Shown in pieces: positions 9,488 through 18,231 of a stretch of DNA of 40,840 nucleotides (position 1 is its first letter; each line of letters begins with the position of its first letter). Source of the DNA: Inquilinus limosus (GTDB lineage Bacteria > Pseudomonadota > Alphaproteobacteria > DSM-16000 > Inquilinaceae); assembly GCF_002195995.1 (NCBI RefSeq), contig NZ_NHON01000041.1:10375-51214 (forward strand). The letters are read 5' to 3'. A program made the translations under genes and the position numbers. Below the pieces are notes generated by a model. That model was not told the origin of the DNA. It saw nothing but the letters and a program-made list of their open reading frames with translations, and ran no database searches.

Positions 9488-10219
9488 CTACTGGATCCGG
9501 AGGTCGACCCGGTCCGCGGGCTGGTCCGGCGGCGAGGTGTTGCCGAGCGCGCGCAGGGCGATGCGCTTGCTGTCGATGCCGCGGTCGATCAGGAAGGAGC
9601 GGATGTTGAGCGCGCGGCTGAGCGAGACGCGGCGGGCATTGGCCGGGTCCGGCTTGGCCCCGGCATAGGCGCGGATCTCGATCTGGCTGCCGCCGTCGGC
9701 GGCCAGCTTCTCGACCAGGCCGGACAGCAGGTCGCCGGCCTCGGTGCCGATCTCCTCGGCGCCGGGGGTGAAGCGGATCCGGAAGCCGTCTCCGACCAGG
9801 AGGCCGACCATGTCGTTGGGGTTCATCCCCGGCATGGCCTTGACCTTGACGTTCGGGTCGGCGAAGCCGGTGCCCTTCACCATCACGTCGGCGTCATAAG
9901 CCGGCGCCGGCTCGTCGACCAGGCCGGGCAGGGACGGGATGGCCGCCGGCTGGTACGACGGCTCCAGGAACGGGATCGGGCCGGTGACCGGGCCGGCGGA
10001 GGTCGGCACCGGCAGCGGTGCCGGACGCGCGGCCTCGCCGCGGGTCAGGAGCCGGGTGTCGAGCGACAGGTCGCCCCCGGCGAGCGGATCCTCCGCCCTC
10101 GCGATCGCCGTCCCCAGGACCAGGGCGGCAGGAAGCACCAGGACCGCCGCGCGGGCCCATGCCCGCTGGCCGGTCTGCTGACGATTGGCCAAGCCGAACC
10201 TCATAACGCTACGGACCAT
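9488..10219 (-). CDS. Exported OmpA-domain protein
   Basis: This 243-residue protein has an N-terminal hydrophobic export signal at about 22-42 (processing near AIARA), a Pro-rich linker at about 60-110, and a C-terminal OmpA-like domain. That domain contains IRFTPGAEEIGTEAGDLL, IEIRAYAGAKPDPANARR, VSLSRALNIRSFLIDRGI and the closing RVDLRIQ. It should bind peptidoglycan in the periplasm. It is the first gene of a three-gene unit: its stop lies 11 bases before the MotA-like start. A periplasmic OmpA-domain protein co-encoded with a MotA/MotB-like pair suggests a wall-connected accessory of that complex. The substrate or effector is unknown. Confidence 0.75.
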   Translation of the reverse strand: MVRSVMRFGLANRQQTGQRAWARAAVLVLPAALVLGTAIARAEDPLAGGDLSLDTRLLTRGEAARPAPLPVPTSAGPVTGPIPFLEPSYQPAAIPSLPGLVDEPAPAYDADVMVKGTGFADPNVKVKAMPGMNPNDMVGLLVGDGFRIRFTPGAEEIGTEAGDLLSGLVEKLAADGGSQIEIRAYAGAKPDPANARRVSLSRALNIRSFLIDRGIDSKRIALRALGNTSPPDQPADRVDLRIQ

Positions 10220-10303
10220 GGATCATACACCCGCATGCGACGGCGCGGACCATAGCCTAGCGGAGGAGGGCGAAACAATCGCCAAGCAGCGTCAGGACAG
10301 GCC

Positions 10304-10337
10304 TATCCGTCGAAGGAAGGCAGCCTTACGACGGATA
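10304..10337 (-). terminator. Hairpin downstream of suhB
   Basis: TATCCGTCG and CGACGGATA make a nine-pair stem, extended by AAGG/CCTT after a one-base bulge, with a seven-base loop. It begins eight bases after the suhB stop codon. No T-tract follows on the minus strand. Placement favours a transcript end or a 3' stabiliser for the efp-suhB unit. Confidence 0.5.
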
Positions 10338-10344
10338 TCCTAGA

Positions 10345-11172
10345 TCAGGACGCCGCAGCCGTCTTCGGCGCGCGCGGGGCGCGGGCCTTGGTGATGGCCA
10401 GGGCCAGGGTCTTGTGGATCAGCACGTTGCCGGCCACCGCGGTGTTGGCGTTCAGGGCAGGGCTCTTGCCGTCGACATCGGTGACGAAGCCGCCCGCCTC
10501 CTGCACCAGGACGATGCCGGCGGCGATGTCCCAGGGGTTCAGCCCGGTCTCCCAGAAGCCGTCGAAGCGACCGGCGGCGACATAGGCGAGGTCGAGCGAC
10601 GCCGCGCCCATCCGGCGGATGCCGGCGACATGCGGCATGATCATCTGCAACTCGCGCTGATAGGCGAGGCTGTCGCCGCGGCCCATGAAGGGCATGCCGG
10701 TGCCGATCAGCGCATCCGGCAGGTTCTTGCGGCTGGAGACGCGCAGGCGCCGGTCGTTGAGGAAGGCGCCGGCACCCTTCTCGGCCCAGTACAGCTCGTC
10801 GGTCACCGGGTTGAAGATCACCCCGGCCACCGGCACGCCTTCCTGCTCCAGCGCGATCGAGATCGCGAAATGCGGGATGCCGTGCAGGAAGTTGGTGGTG
10901 CCGTCGAGCGGGTCGACGACCCAGCGGCGGTCCTTGTCCTCACCCTCGATCACGCCGCCTTCTTCCATCAGCCAGCCGAAGCGCGGGCGGGCGCGCGTCA
11001 GCTCGTCGCGCAGGGTCGCCTCGGCCTTGAGGTCCGCGGCCGACACGAAGTCGGCGGGGCCCTTGCGGCTGACCTGCAGGTTCTCGACCTCGCCGAAATC
11101 GCGGACGAGGCCGCGCCCGGCCTTCTGGGCCGCGCGGATCATGACGGTGATGAGGGGGGAACGTCCGGCCAT
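10345..11172 (-). CDS. suhB: Inositol-1-monophosphatase family protein
   Basis: This 275-residue enzyme is of the metal-dependent inositol monophosphatase/SuhB family, hydrolysing phosphate monoesters such as inositol-1-phosphate. Metal-binding residues are visible: Glu70-Glu71, the WVVDPLDGTTNF motif at 84-95 (Asp87, Asp90) and a C-terminal LNPWDIAAG with the third aspartate. The Lys/Ala-rich tail after about residue 260 is not conserved. It lies nine bases after efp and is probably co-transcribed with it. In E. coli SuhB also acts in rRNA antitermination; whether that applies here is unknown. Confidence 0.93.
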   Translation of the reverse strand: MAGRSPLITVMIRAAQKAGRGLVRDFGEVENLQVSRKGPADFVSAADLKAEATLRDELTRARPRFGWLMEEGGVIEGEDKDRRWVVDPLDGTTNFLHGIPHFAISIALEQEGVPVAGVIFNPVTDELYWAEKGAGAFLNDRRLRVSSRKNLPDALIGTGMPFMGRGDSLAYQRELQMIMPHVAGIRRMGAASLDLAYVAAGRFDGFWETGLNPWDIAAGIVLVQEAGGFVTDVDGKSPALNANTAVAGNVLIHKTLALAITKARAPRAPKTAAAS

Positions 11173-11181
11173 AAGAGAAGA

Positions 11182-11748
11182 TCAGTCCTTCGCGCGCTCG
11201 AGATAGGTGCCGTCGGCCGTGTTGATGACGATCCGGGTCTCCGAGGAGATGTGCGGCGGGACCATGACGCGCACGCCGTTCTCCAGCACCGCCGGCTTGT
11301 AGGAGGAGGAGGCGGTCTGCCCCTTCACCACCGGGTCGGCCTGGGTGATCAGCATGGTGACGGTCTGCGGCAGCTCGACCGACAGGGCCGAGCCCTCATA
11401 CATGGTCACGGTGCAGACCATGCCTTCCTGCAGGAAGCGCGCCGGCTCGCCGACCACGTCGACCGGCACCTGGGTCTGCTCGAAGCTCTCATTGTCCATG
11501 AAGGTGAAGTGATCGCCTTCCTGGTACAGGAACTGCATCTCGTGCTCGTCCAGGCGGGCGCGCTCGACCGTCTCCTGGGTGCGGAAGCGCTGCTGCGTCT
11601 TGGTGCCGGTGCGGGCGTCGCGCATCTCGACCTGGATGACGGCGTTGCCCTTGCCCGGCTGAATGATCTCGATCTTGGTCACCAGCATCAGCTTGCCCTC
11701 GTATTCGAGGACGTTGCCGGGCCGGATCGTGATGGCGTTGACCTTCAT
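11182..11748 (-). CDS. efp: Translation elongation factor P
   Basis: EF-P rescues ribosomes stalled at polyproline stretches by binding between the P and E sites. The 188-residue length is standard, with an N-terminal KOW-like domain and two OB domains. The loop QPGKGNA places Lys33 where the modified lysine of E. coli EF-P (Lys34) lies. The C-terminal SSETRIVINTADGTYLERAKD region is typical. The ATG at 11748 begins MKVNAITIRPG; a longer frame to 11805 has no homologous sequence. An EpmA-type ligase is encoded divergently 170 bases away, consistent with beta-lysylation of Lys33. Confidence 0.95.
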   Translation of the reverse strand: MKVNAITIRPGNVLEYEGKLMLVTKIEIIQPGKGNAVIQVEMRDARTGTKTQQRFRTQETVERARLDEHEMQFLYQEGDHFTFMDNESFEQTQVPVDVVGEPARFLQEGMVCTVTMYEGSALSVELPQTVTMLITQADPVVKGQTASSSYKPAVLENGVRVMVPPHISSETRIVINTADGTYLERAKD

Positions 11749-11920
11749 GGCGGATCTTCTGCAGATAAATGCGTTTCGCGCCCCGCTGGCGCGCCGGGGC
11801 GGCACGACAGGGTGGCGCGATGGGCGCGGACCCTAGCAGCAAGTCCCGCCAAGGGCAACGTCGAGTCGGTACGATGACAGCAACGCTGCGCCGCGCCCGG
11901 CGACCTGCTATCGAAGCGGC

Positions 11921-13039
11921 ATGACAGGATCGGACGGGATCATGAGCACGGAACCGGGCATTCGGGGCTTGCGCGGCCGCTGGTGGCAGAGCGGCGTCTA
12001 TGCCCGCAAGCGGCCTTACCTGGAGGCGCGGGCGCGGATCACCGCCGCGGTGCGGCAGGTCTTCGCCGGGCGCGGCTTCCTCGAGGTCGACACCCCGGCG
12101 CTGCAGGTCTCGCCGGGGCTGGAGCCGCATCTGGTCGCCTTCGCGACCGAGCTGCGCGGGCCGCATCCGGACGACGCGCAGCGCCTGTACCTGCACACCA
12201 GCCCCGAATTCGCGATGAAGAAGCTGCTCGCGGCCGGGCTGGAGCGGATCTTCCAGCTGAGCCACGTCTTCCGCAACGCCGAGCGCAGCGCCACCCATCA
12301 TCCCGAATTCTCGATGATCGAGTGGTATCGGGCCGGGGAGGGCTACCGGACGCTGATCGACGACTGCCAGGCCCTGTTCCAGGCGGCGGCCCGTGCTGCG
12401 GGACGGGACAAGCTGAGCTGGCGGGGGCAGGAGTGCGACCCCTTCGGCGAATGGCGGGTGCTGACGGTGCAGCAGGCGTTCCTGGAGTTCGCCGGCATCG
12501 ACTTGCTGGCGACCACGCCGGATCCGCTGAACCCCGACCTGGCCCTGCTGAACGCCGCGACCACGGCGGTCGGCATCCCGGCGCGCGACGGCGACCGCTG
12601 GGACGACCTGTTCTTTCGCGTGTTCCTGGAGCGGATCGAGCCCAAGCTGGGCCTCGGCGCCCCCTGCGTGCTGATCGAGTACCCGGTGTCGATGGCGGCG
12701 CTGTCGCGGCCGAATCCGGCCGATCCGCGCACGGCGGAGCGGTTCGAGCTCTATGTCGCCGGGCTGGAGCTGGCGAACGCCTTCGGCGAGCTGACCGACG
12801 CGGCGGCGCAGCAGGCCCGGTTCGAGGCCGACATGGAGCTGAAGCAGCAGCTTTACGGCGTGCGCTACCCGATCGACGAGGACTTCCTGGCGGCGCTCGA
12901 TCCGGACCGTGGCGGCGGCCTTCCCGATTGCAGCGGGATCGCGCTAGGCTTCGATCGCCTGGTGATGCTGGCGACCGGGGCGGACCATATCGATGACGTG
13001 CTGTGGGCGCCCGTCATCGGGACGATGACAGCTCGATGA
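11921..13039 (+). CDS. epmA: EF-P beta-lysine ligase EpmA (GenX/PoxA/YjeA)
   Basis: This 372-residue protein is a truncated class II lysyl-tRNA synthetase paralogue: it has the catalytic core but no N-terminal tRNA-binding OB domain. Visible motifs include motif 2-like FQLSHVFRNAERSATHHPEFSMIEWY (residues ~111-136) and motif 3-like GIALGFDRLVML near the C-terminus. It adenylates lysine or beta-lysine and attaches it to EF-P Lys33. It lies divergent from efp. The aminomutase EpmB, which makes (R)-beta-lysine, is not in this window. The start is ATG 11921 or ATG 11942; neither has a strong ribosome site. Confidence 0.92.
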   Translation: MTGSDGIMSTEPGIRGLRGRWWQSGVYARKRPYLEARARITAAVRQVFAGRGFLEVDTPALQVSPGLEPHLVAFATELRGPHPDDAQRLYLHTSPEFAMKKLLAAGLERIFQLSHVFRNAERSATHHPEFSMIEWYRAGEGYRTLIDDCQALFQAAARAAGRDKLSWRGQECDPFGEWRVLTVQQAFLEFAGIDLLATTPDPLNPDLALLNAATTAVGIPARDGDRWDDLFFRVFLERIEPKLGLGAPCVLIEYPVSMAALSRPNPADPRTAERFELYVAGLELANAFGELTDAAAQQARFEADMELKQQLYGVRYPIDEDFLAALDPDRGGGLPDCSGIALGFDRLVMLATGADHIDDVLWAPVIGTMTAR

Positions 13040-13115
13040 CGTCATCGGAACGATGGTCGCGCGCCGAGCGTTTCGGCCGGGCACCGAGCACCGTCCCGTC
13101 GATCCGGAGTTCTTG

Positions 13116-14060
13116 ATGATCCTGCATCCCGACTGCGAGGCGTATCTGGAAGCGGTGGAGCGCTGGCGGGAAAAGACGAGCATCCAGTCCTGGGCCGATA
13201 TCGGGGCGGACCGCGCCAAGGCGGTGTTCAGCGAGCTGAAGCTGTCGCGGATGCCGAAGCTGCCGGAGATGGATCTCGTCGAGGACTACGAGATCGAGGG
13301 CCGGGCCGGGCCGCGCCGGGTGCGCATCCTGCGGCCGAAGGGGGCGGGGACGCGCCCGCTGCCGGTGGCGCTGTACTTCCATGGCGGCGGCTATGTGCTG
13401 GGCGGCATCGAGGAGAGCGAGGACGAGGCCAGGCGGATCGCGGCCAACACCCCGGCGCTGGTGATCTCGGCCAGCTACCGCCTCGGCCCCGACCATCCGT
13501 TCCCGGCGGCGATCGACGACGCCTATGACGCGCTGCTCTGGGCCGCGCATCACGCCGCGTCCTTCGGCGGCGACCCGCGCCGGCTGATGGTCGGCGGCAC
13601 CAGCGCCGGCGCCGGCCTGGCCGCCGCGATCAGCCGGTTGGCGGCGACCGAGAACGGGCCGCGCATCGCCCTGACCTATCTGCTGTGCCCCTGGCTCGAC
13701 CTGACCATGAGCCAGCATTCGGTGCTGGATTACGGCGACGGCTACGGGCTGGACCGTGTCGACCTGGAATGGTTCCGGCAATGCTATCTCGGCCCGGACG
13801 AGGCGCCGGACCATCCGCTGGCGTCGCCGATCCTGCATCCGGTGCCGCCGCGGCTGCCGAAGACCTTCGTGCTGGCGGCGGAATGCGACCCGCTGCGCGA
13901 CGAGGCGCGGGTCTATGCCCGGATGCTGAAGGAGGCGAAGGTGCCGGTGACCTATGTCATGGCGCCGGGCATGGTCCATGCCTTCAATGCCCTGATCCAC
14001 CTGATCCCCGGCGGCCTGCCGCAGATCGCCGCGATCGACGAGGCGCTGCGGGGCGTCTGA
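13116..14060 (+). CDS. Alpha/beta hydrolase, hormone-sensitive lipase family
   Basis: This 314-residue cytoplasmic esterase-like enzyme has the oxyanion-hole motif HGGG at 89-92, the nucleophile Ser163 in GTSAG (a GDSAG variant), Asp258 in AECDPLRDEA and His288 in PGMVHAF, so the full triad is present. The family hydrolyses short-chain esters, lactones or amides; the natural substrate cannot be read from sequence. The ATG at 13116 follows a GGAG ribosome site; a longer in-frame start at 13053 lacks one. It sits 76 bases downstream of epmA and converges on the methyltransferase gene, whose stop is only four bases away. Confidence 0.88.
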   Translation: MILHPDCEAYLEAVERWREKTSIQSWADIGADRAKAVFSELKLSRMPKLPEMDLVEDYEIEGRAGPRRVRILRPKGAGTRPLPVALYFHGGGYVLGGIEESEDEARRIAANTPALVISASYRLGPDHPFPAAIDDAYDALLWAAHHAASFGGDPRRLMVGGTSAGAGLAAAISRLAATENGPRIALTYLLCPWLDLTMSQHSVLDYGDGYGLDRVDLEWFRQCYLGPDEAPDHPLASPILHPVPPRLPKTFVLAAECDPLRDEARVYARMLKEAKVPVTYVMAPGMVHAFNALIHLIPGGLPQIAAIDEALRGV

Positions 14061-14063
14061 CGC

Positions 14064-14804
14064 TCAGCCCCGCCCGCGGCAGGTGAAGACGGCGACTTCG
14101 GTCCGGGGACCGGCCGGATCGGAGCCGGCCTGCCTGTCCCGGACTTCGATCCGTTCGAAACAGCCGGCCAGCTTGTCACGGACCGTGTCCTCCTCCAGCG
14201 CGATCTCGTGGATGGTCTCGGCCAGGAGCTCGTAGTGGTCCGGCGAGGCCGGCGTGAAGATGCGGATGTGCATGTCGACGGCGATCGGTCCGGGGCGATC
14301 GCGCCGCGCGACCTCCATGATGTAGTGGTCCCGGCCGCTCGTGTGATAGCGCGCCGGGGCGCCGGCCAGCCGCTCCAGCTTGGCCGGCATGTTGAGCTCG
14401 AGCACGAAGAGCCCGTTCGGCCGCAGGTGCTGCGCGGCCCGCCGGAAGACGAGATCCCAGTCATCGGCCTCCGGGACCTGGTTCAGCGAGTTGAAGAGCA
14501 GCAGGATGACGTCGTAGGATCGGCCGGTCTCGAAGGACCTCATATCGGCCTGGATAAGTGTCGCGTCAGGCAGCTTCCTGCGGGCCTCGTCGATCATCGC
14601 CGCCGACCTGTCGAGGCCGGTCAGGCGGAAATTCTCTCGAAACGAGAGGAGCATCTCGCCAGTGCCGCAGGCGAGCTCGAGCAGATCGCCCTGCATGGTG
14701 CCGTTGCGGTCCAGGATCTCTGCCAGATAGTGCCGATCCGCGGTGCGGTCGCCGATGGCGCTGTCGTAGCGGCGTGCGATCGCGTCATAGGGCGCGCTGG
14801 TCAA
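14064..14804 (-). CDS. Class I SAM-dependent methyltransferase
   Basis: This 246-residue protein has the SAM-binding motif I LELACGTGE at 42-50, an acidic motif II around TGLDRSAAMIDEA and a motif post-I/IV region with YDVILLLFNSLNQV, giving a Rossmann-fold methyltransferase of the UbiE/BioC-like superfamily. The substrate is unknown. The start is TTG 14804, unusual but supported by a strong GGAGGA ribosome site eight bases upstream and by no in-frame ATG before the conserved YDAIARRYD segment. It is divergent from an MFS exporter gene, which hints at modification and export of the same compound, but this is only context. Confidence 0.82.
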   Translation of the reverse strand: MTSAPYDAIARRYDSAIGDRTADRHYLAEILDRNGTMQGDLLELACGTGEMLLSFRENFRLTGLDRSAAMIDEARRKLPDATLIQADMRSFETGRSYDVILLLFNSLNQVPEADDWDLVFRRAAQHLRPNGLFVLELNMPAKLERLAGAPARYHTSGRDHYIMEVARRDRPGPIAVDMHIRIFTPASPDHYELLAETIHEIALEEDTVRDKLAGCFERIEVRDRQAGSDPAGPRTEVAVFTCRGRG

Positions 14805-14966
14805 GGGACTGTCCTCCGCCTTTCATGATCATCACCCGGACTGGACGCCTGCCGGAGGGTACTGCCCTGCGGACAGGCATTGCGGTTGCCTGCGTGTTGG
14901 GTAATCTTGTTCCATTCGATCGATCTTTTCTTGCTTCGACGTCACTCCGTCCGGTTCGGCCGAGCG

Positions 14967-16196
14967 ATGCGACTGAGACCCGACTCGCCGATGTTGACCC
15001 TCCTGCTGGGAGGGGTTGCGGCATTGCCCTCCTGGGCGATCGACGCCGCGTTGCCGGCCTTTCCGGCGATCGGGCGGGACCTCGCCGCGTCTCCGTCCCA
15101 GATCGGCTTTACGATTGCCGCCTTCATGGCCGGGCTCGCTGTCGGCCAGCTGGTCTTCGGGCCCCTGTCCGACCGGCTGGGCCGGCGACCGAGCCTGTTC
15201 GCCGGCATCGGGCTGTTCGTCCTCTCGGCCCTGGCCTGCATGCTGGCGCCGGGCGCGACCACGCTGATCGTGTGGCGCCTGTTGAGCGGCATCGGGGCGG
15301 CAGCCGGCGTGGCCATTGCCTTCGCCATCATCCGCGATCTCTTCGACGGTGCCCGGGCCCGGGCGAAGCTCGCTTTCGTGAATCTCCTCTTCGGCCTGGT
15401 CCCCCTGGTCGCTCCGACCCTGGGCAGCTGGGTCCTGGCCTCCTTCGGATGGCGCTGGATCTTCGGCGCGCTTGTCGTCATCGGTTCCGCACTGGCCCTG
15501 ATCACCTGGTTCTGTCTCGATGAATCCAAGGCGCCGCGCCGGGCATCGGACCGCGTGGGCATCGTCGGCCTCTACGTCCCGGTCCTGGCCAACCGCGCCT
15601 TCGTCGCACGCGTGCTGGTCGACGCCCTGAGCTTCGGCGCCATGTTCACCTTCGTGGCCGGTTCGTCGCTCGTCCTGATGACGGGCTTCGATGTCGGCCC
15701 GTCCACCTTCAGCCTCCTGTTCGCCTGCGCCGCGTTCGGGGGCATGATCGGGGCCTGGATCAACGGGCCGCTCGGCCGGCGCGGGGTCGGCGCCGGCGCG
15801 ATCCTCGATCTGGGCCTTAGCCTGTCCGCGGCCAATGCGGTCCTCCTGGTGGTGCTGTCGATCGCCGGGCTTGCCAGCGTCGCGACGATGATGCCGAGCC
15901 TCGTGCTGGCCCTGTTCTGCCGTGGCCTGGTCATGCCGAGCATCGTTCAGGCCGCGTTGGAACCGATGGATGGTCGGGCGGGAGCCGCCTCGGGCGTCCT
16001 CGGATGCCTGGAGATCCTCGCCGGAACCGCGGCCAGCGCCCTCGTCTCGCTCCTCTTCGGTTCTCTGGGGGCGGCTAGCATGCCGCTGGCCATGGCGCTG
16101 TTCGCCGTCCTGGCGCTTGCTCTCTGGGGTTCCCTGGTTCGTCCAACCCTCCAGCGGTCCGGCTTCGTCCAGGCCGGGCCGCCCGACTCTCAGTAG
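14967..16196 (+). CDS. MFS transporter, Bcr/CflA-type drug exporter
   Basis: This is a 409-residue inner-membrane protein with about 12 hydrophobic helices. The Bcr/CflA/DHA1 signature is clear: LPSWAIDAALPAFPAIGRDL in helix 1 and the helix 2-3 loop GPLSDRLGRRPSL, the A-motif of proton antiporters. Helix 4-5 contains WRLLSGIGAAAGVAIAFAIIRDL. The start at 14967 gives a family-typical length; ATG 14991 is an alternative and earlier TTG starts add poor N-terminal sequence. Likely substrates are drugs or other small hydrophobic molecules, unspecified. Its last seven bases overlap the convergent glutamine synthetase family gene. Confidence 0.87.
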   Translation: MRLRPDSPMLTLLLGGVAALPSWAIDAALPAFPAIGRDLAASPSQIGFTIAAFMAGLAVGQLVFGPLSDRLGRRPSLFAGIGLFVLSALACMLAPGATTLIVWRLLSGIGAAAGVAIAFAIIRDLFDGARARAKLAFVNLLFGLVPLVAPTLGSWVLASFGWRWIFGALVVIGSALALITWFCLDESKAPRRASDRVGIVGLYVPVLANRAFVARVLVDALSFGAMFTFVAGSSLVLMTGFDVGPSTFSLLFACAAFGGMIGAWINGPLGRRGVGAGAILDLGLSLSAANAVLLVVLSIAGLASVATMMPSLVLALFCRGLVMPSIVQAALEPMDGRAGAASGVLGCLEILAGTAASALVSLLFGSLGAASMPLAMALFAVLALALWGSLVRPTLQRSGFVQAGPPDSQ

Positions 16197-17605
16197 ATCT
16201 CGAAGTATTCCTGGTGCTCCCAGTCGGTGACGCTCGCGAGGAAGCGGGCGACCTCGAACTCCTTCAGCGCGACGAGATAGGTGCTCAGATGCCGGCCGAG
16301 CGCGGCCTGCAGCAGATCGTCCCGCCGGAACGCATCGATCGCCTCCATCAGGCTGCGGGGCAGGCGGGGCTGCCCGCCCTGGTAGCCCGCGCTCGCCGGC
16401 AGGCCGGCATCGAGCCGCCGTTCGATGCCGTCGAGCCCGGCGATGAGCTGCGAGGCGATGTAGAGATAGGGGTTGGCGCAGGGCTCGCCGACCCGGTTCT
16501 CGATATGGATCTGGCCGCTTTGCCGCGCGCCGACGATGCGCAGCATGGTGCCGCGGTTCTCATGCCCCCAATTGGCGTGGCATGGCGCGAGGCTGTCGGG
16601 CCGATAGCGCTTGTATCCGTTGATCGTGGGCGTGGTCAGGACCGAGGTCCCGGCGGCATGGGACAGCAGCCCCGCGAGATAGCGCATGCCGGTTTCGGAC
16701 AGCGGCGCTGGCCCGCCGTCACCGGCGAATGCGTTGGCGCCGGTCCGGATGTCCTGGAGCGACTGGTGCAGGTGCCAGCCGCTCGCCAGAGCGTTCGGGA
16801 TCTTCGGAAGGGTCATGAAGGTGGCGTGGCAGCCGCGGCGGCGGCAGAGCTGCTTGACCGCACCCCGCAGCAGCAGCATCGCGTCCGCCGCGGCGAGCGC
16901 CGGCATCGGCTGGAAGGTGATCTCGCACTGTCCAGGGCCCCATTCCGCGTCGAGGCCGGCGAGCGGCAGCCCCATGTCGAGCATGGCGGAGCGGATCGCC
17001 GCCAGCACGTCCTCCAGCTCGTCGGTGCGGTTCTCAGACATGTACTGGTAGCCATGCGCGAGATTCGCCACCGCGGGAGGGGCGGGAGGGTTGCCGGACT
17101 GCTCCGCACCGAGGCGGGCGTCGACCAGCCTGAAGATGTGGAACTCGACCTCCAGGCCGATGATCGGCTCGAAGCCGGCCTGGTTCAGCCGCGCGATCTG
17201 ACGCTTGAGGAACTGGCGGGTGCACAGGGGGTCGGGCTGGCCGTCCTGCAGATGCATGTCGCCTAGAACCCAGGCGGTGCCTTCCAGCCAGGGCAGCCTG
17301 CGGTAGGTCGAGGGATCCGGCAGCAGCACCACGTCCGGCAGCCCCGATATCCCCGGCAGATCCAGATGGTTGCTGTCGGAGAACGGGTAGAGGATCGGAT
17401 GGTTGGTCGTGTCGAAGATGGTGAGGCTCGGGAAGTCCTTGCCGGTCTCGACGGAGCTGAGGAACTCCCCGGTCGTCAGGGTCTTGCCGCGGACGATGCC
17501 GTGCTGGTCCCCCCAGCCGAGACGAACCTGGCGGATGGCGTGTTCCTGCAAATCACGCTCGAGGCGAGCAAGCGGCGACGCAGAATCATCCTGGTTCCGA
17601 GGCAT
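16190..17605 (-). CDS. Glutamine synthetase family protein (gamma-glutamyl ligase, PuuA-like)
   Basis: This 471-residue enzyme has the glutamine synthetase fold. The N-terminal beta-grasp covers about 20-110, and the catalytic domain contains IIGLEVEFHIF (metal-binding glutamates), GWHLHQSL, the NGYKRYRPDSLAP nucleotide loop and HIENRVGEPCANPYLYIASQ. It lacks features of GlnA such as the adenylylation-site context, and resembles ligases that join glutamate to amines (glutamate-putrescine ligase and relatives). The acceptor amine cannot be read. ATG 17605 follows GGAGGG at good spacing. The gene stands alone, with about 180 bases upstream before nfeD and no polyamine catabolic genes beside it. 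Confidence 0.85.
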   Translation of the reverse strand: MPRNQDDSASPLARLERDLQEHAIRQVRLGWGDQHGIVRGKTLTTGEFLSSVETGKDFPSLTIFDTTNHPILYPFSDSNHLDLPGISGLPDVVLLPDPSTYRRLPWLEGTAWVLGDMHLQDGQPDPLCTRQFLKRQIARLNQAGFEPIIGLEVEFHIFRLVDARLGAEQSGNPPAPPAVANLAHGYQYMSENRTDELEDVLAAIRSAMLDMGLPLAGLDAEWGPGQCEITFQPMPALAAADAMLLLRGAVKQLCRRRGCHATFMTLPKIPNALASGWHLHQSLQDIRTGANAFAGDGGPAPLSETGMRYLAGLLSHAAGTSVLTTPTINGYKRYRPDSLAPCHANWGHENRGTMLRIVGARQSGQIHIENRVGEPCANPYLYIASQLIAGLDGIERRLDAGLPASAGYQGGQPRLPRSLMEAIDAFRRDDLLQAALGRHLSTYLVALKEFEVARFLASVTDWEHQEYFEIY

Positions 17606-17784
17606 GGTCGACCCTCCGTCCACCCCACGGGCCCGGTCCGGCTGTTATCCACCTATGGGACGGGGCTCCCATTCCGCAGTCTGGCAGATCTCTCCGCGAA
17701 CGCCAGACCTTCAGTCGGCCTAGCGGATCGTCGTTAGACCAGCCCTCCGCCGCCGATCCTGCGCCGGATGGTGGAGGCAGCCGG

Positions 17785-18231
17785 CTATCCGTAATCCTGC
17801 TCGACCCGGAACCGGGTGCCGACCACGGCGGCGATGCGGATGCGGGTGCCGGCCGGCAGGTCCGGGCCTTCCACGCCCCAGGTCGCGTCGGCGATGCGGA
17901 TGCGGCCGACGCCGTTGGCGATCGGCTCGCTCAGCGTGACCACCCGGCCGACATACTGCTCGCCGCGGCGGTTCAGCGTCGGCTGGTCGCTGGCCTCGGT
18001 GTGCGGCTTCAGCCAGGCACGCCAGGCCACGACGCTGATCACCGACAGCACGGCGAAGATCAGCACCTGGAACTCCCAGCCGATCGACGGGACCAGCCAG
18101 GACAGGAGGCCGACGATGCCGGCGGAGATGGCGAGCCACAGGAAGAAGGTGGCGGGCACCATCACCTCGAGGATCAGCAGCACCACGCCGGCGATCCACC
18201 ACCACCAGAATTCCGGGCCCTGGATCATCAT
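17785..18231 (-). CDS. NfeD family membrane protein
   Basis: This 148-residue membrane protein of the short NfeD type has hydrophobic segments at about 5-25, 28-50 and 55-75, followed by a C-terminal OB-fold domain ([24 protein letters not shown] and so on). NfeD proteins accompany stomatin/slipin proteins and may help organise membrane microdomains or their quality control. The start ATG 18231 overlaps the slipin stop in an ATGA arrangement; a GTG at 18246 would add five residues. The two genes form a classic slipin-nfeD operon. Confidence 0.87.
   Translation of the reverse strand: MMIQGPEFWWWWIAGVVLLILEVMVPATFFLWLAISAGIVGLLSWLVPSIGWEFQVLIFAVLSVISVVAWRAWLKPHTEASDQPTLNRRGEQYVGRVVTLSEPIANGVGRIRIADATWGVEGPDLPAGTRIRIAAVVGTRFRVEQDYG

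Noticed and set aside
5934-9668. A 1244-codon open frame on the plus strand
   Set aside because: It runs antisense through the PagL, MotB-like and MotA-like genes. Its low-complexity His/Gln/Arg/Gly composition is what a GC-rich antisense frame produces.
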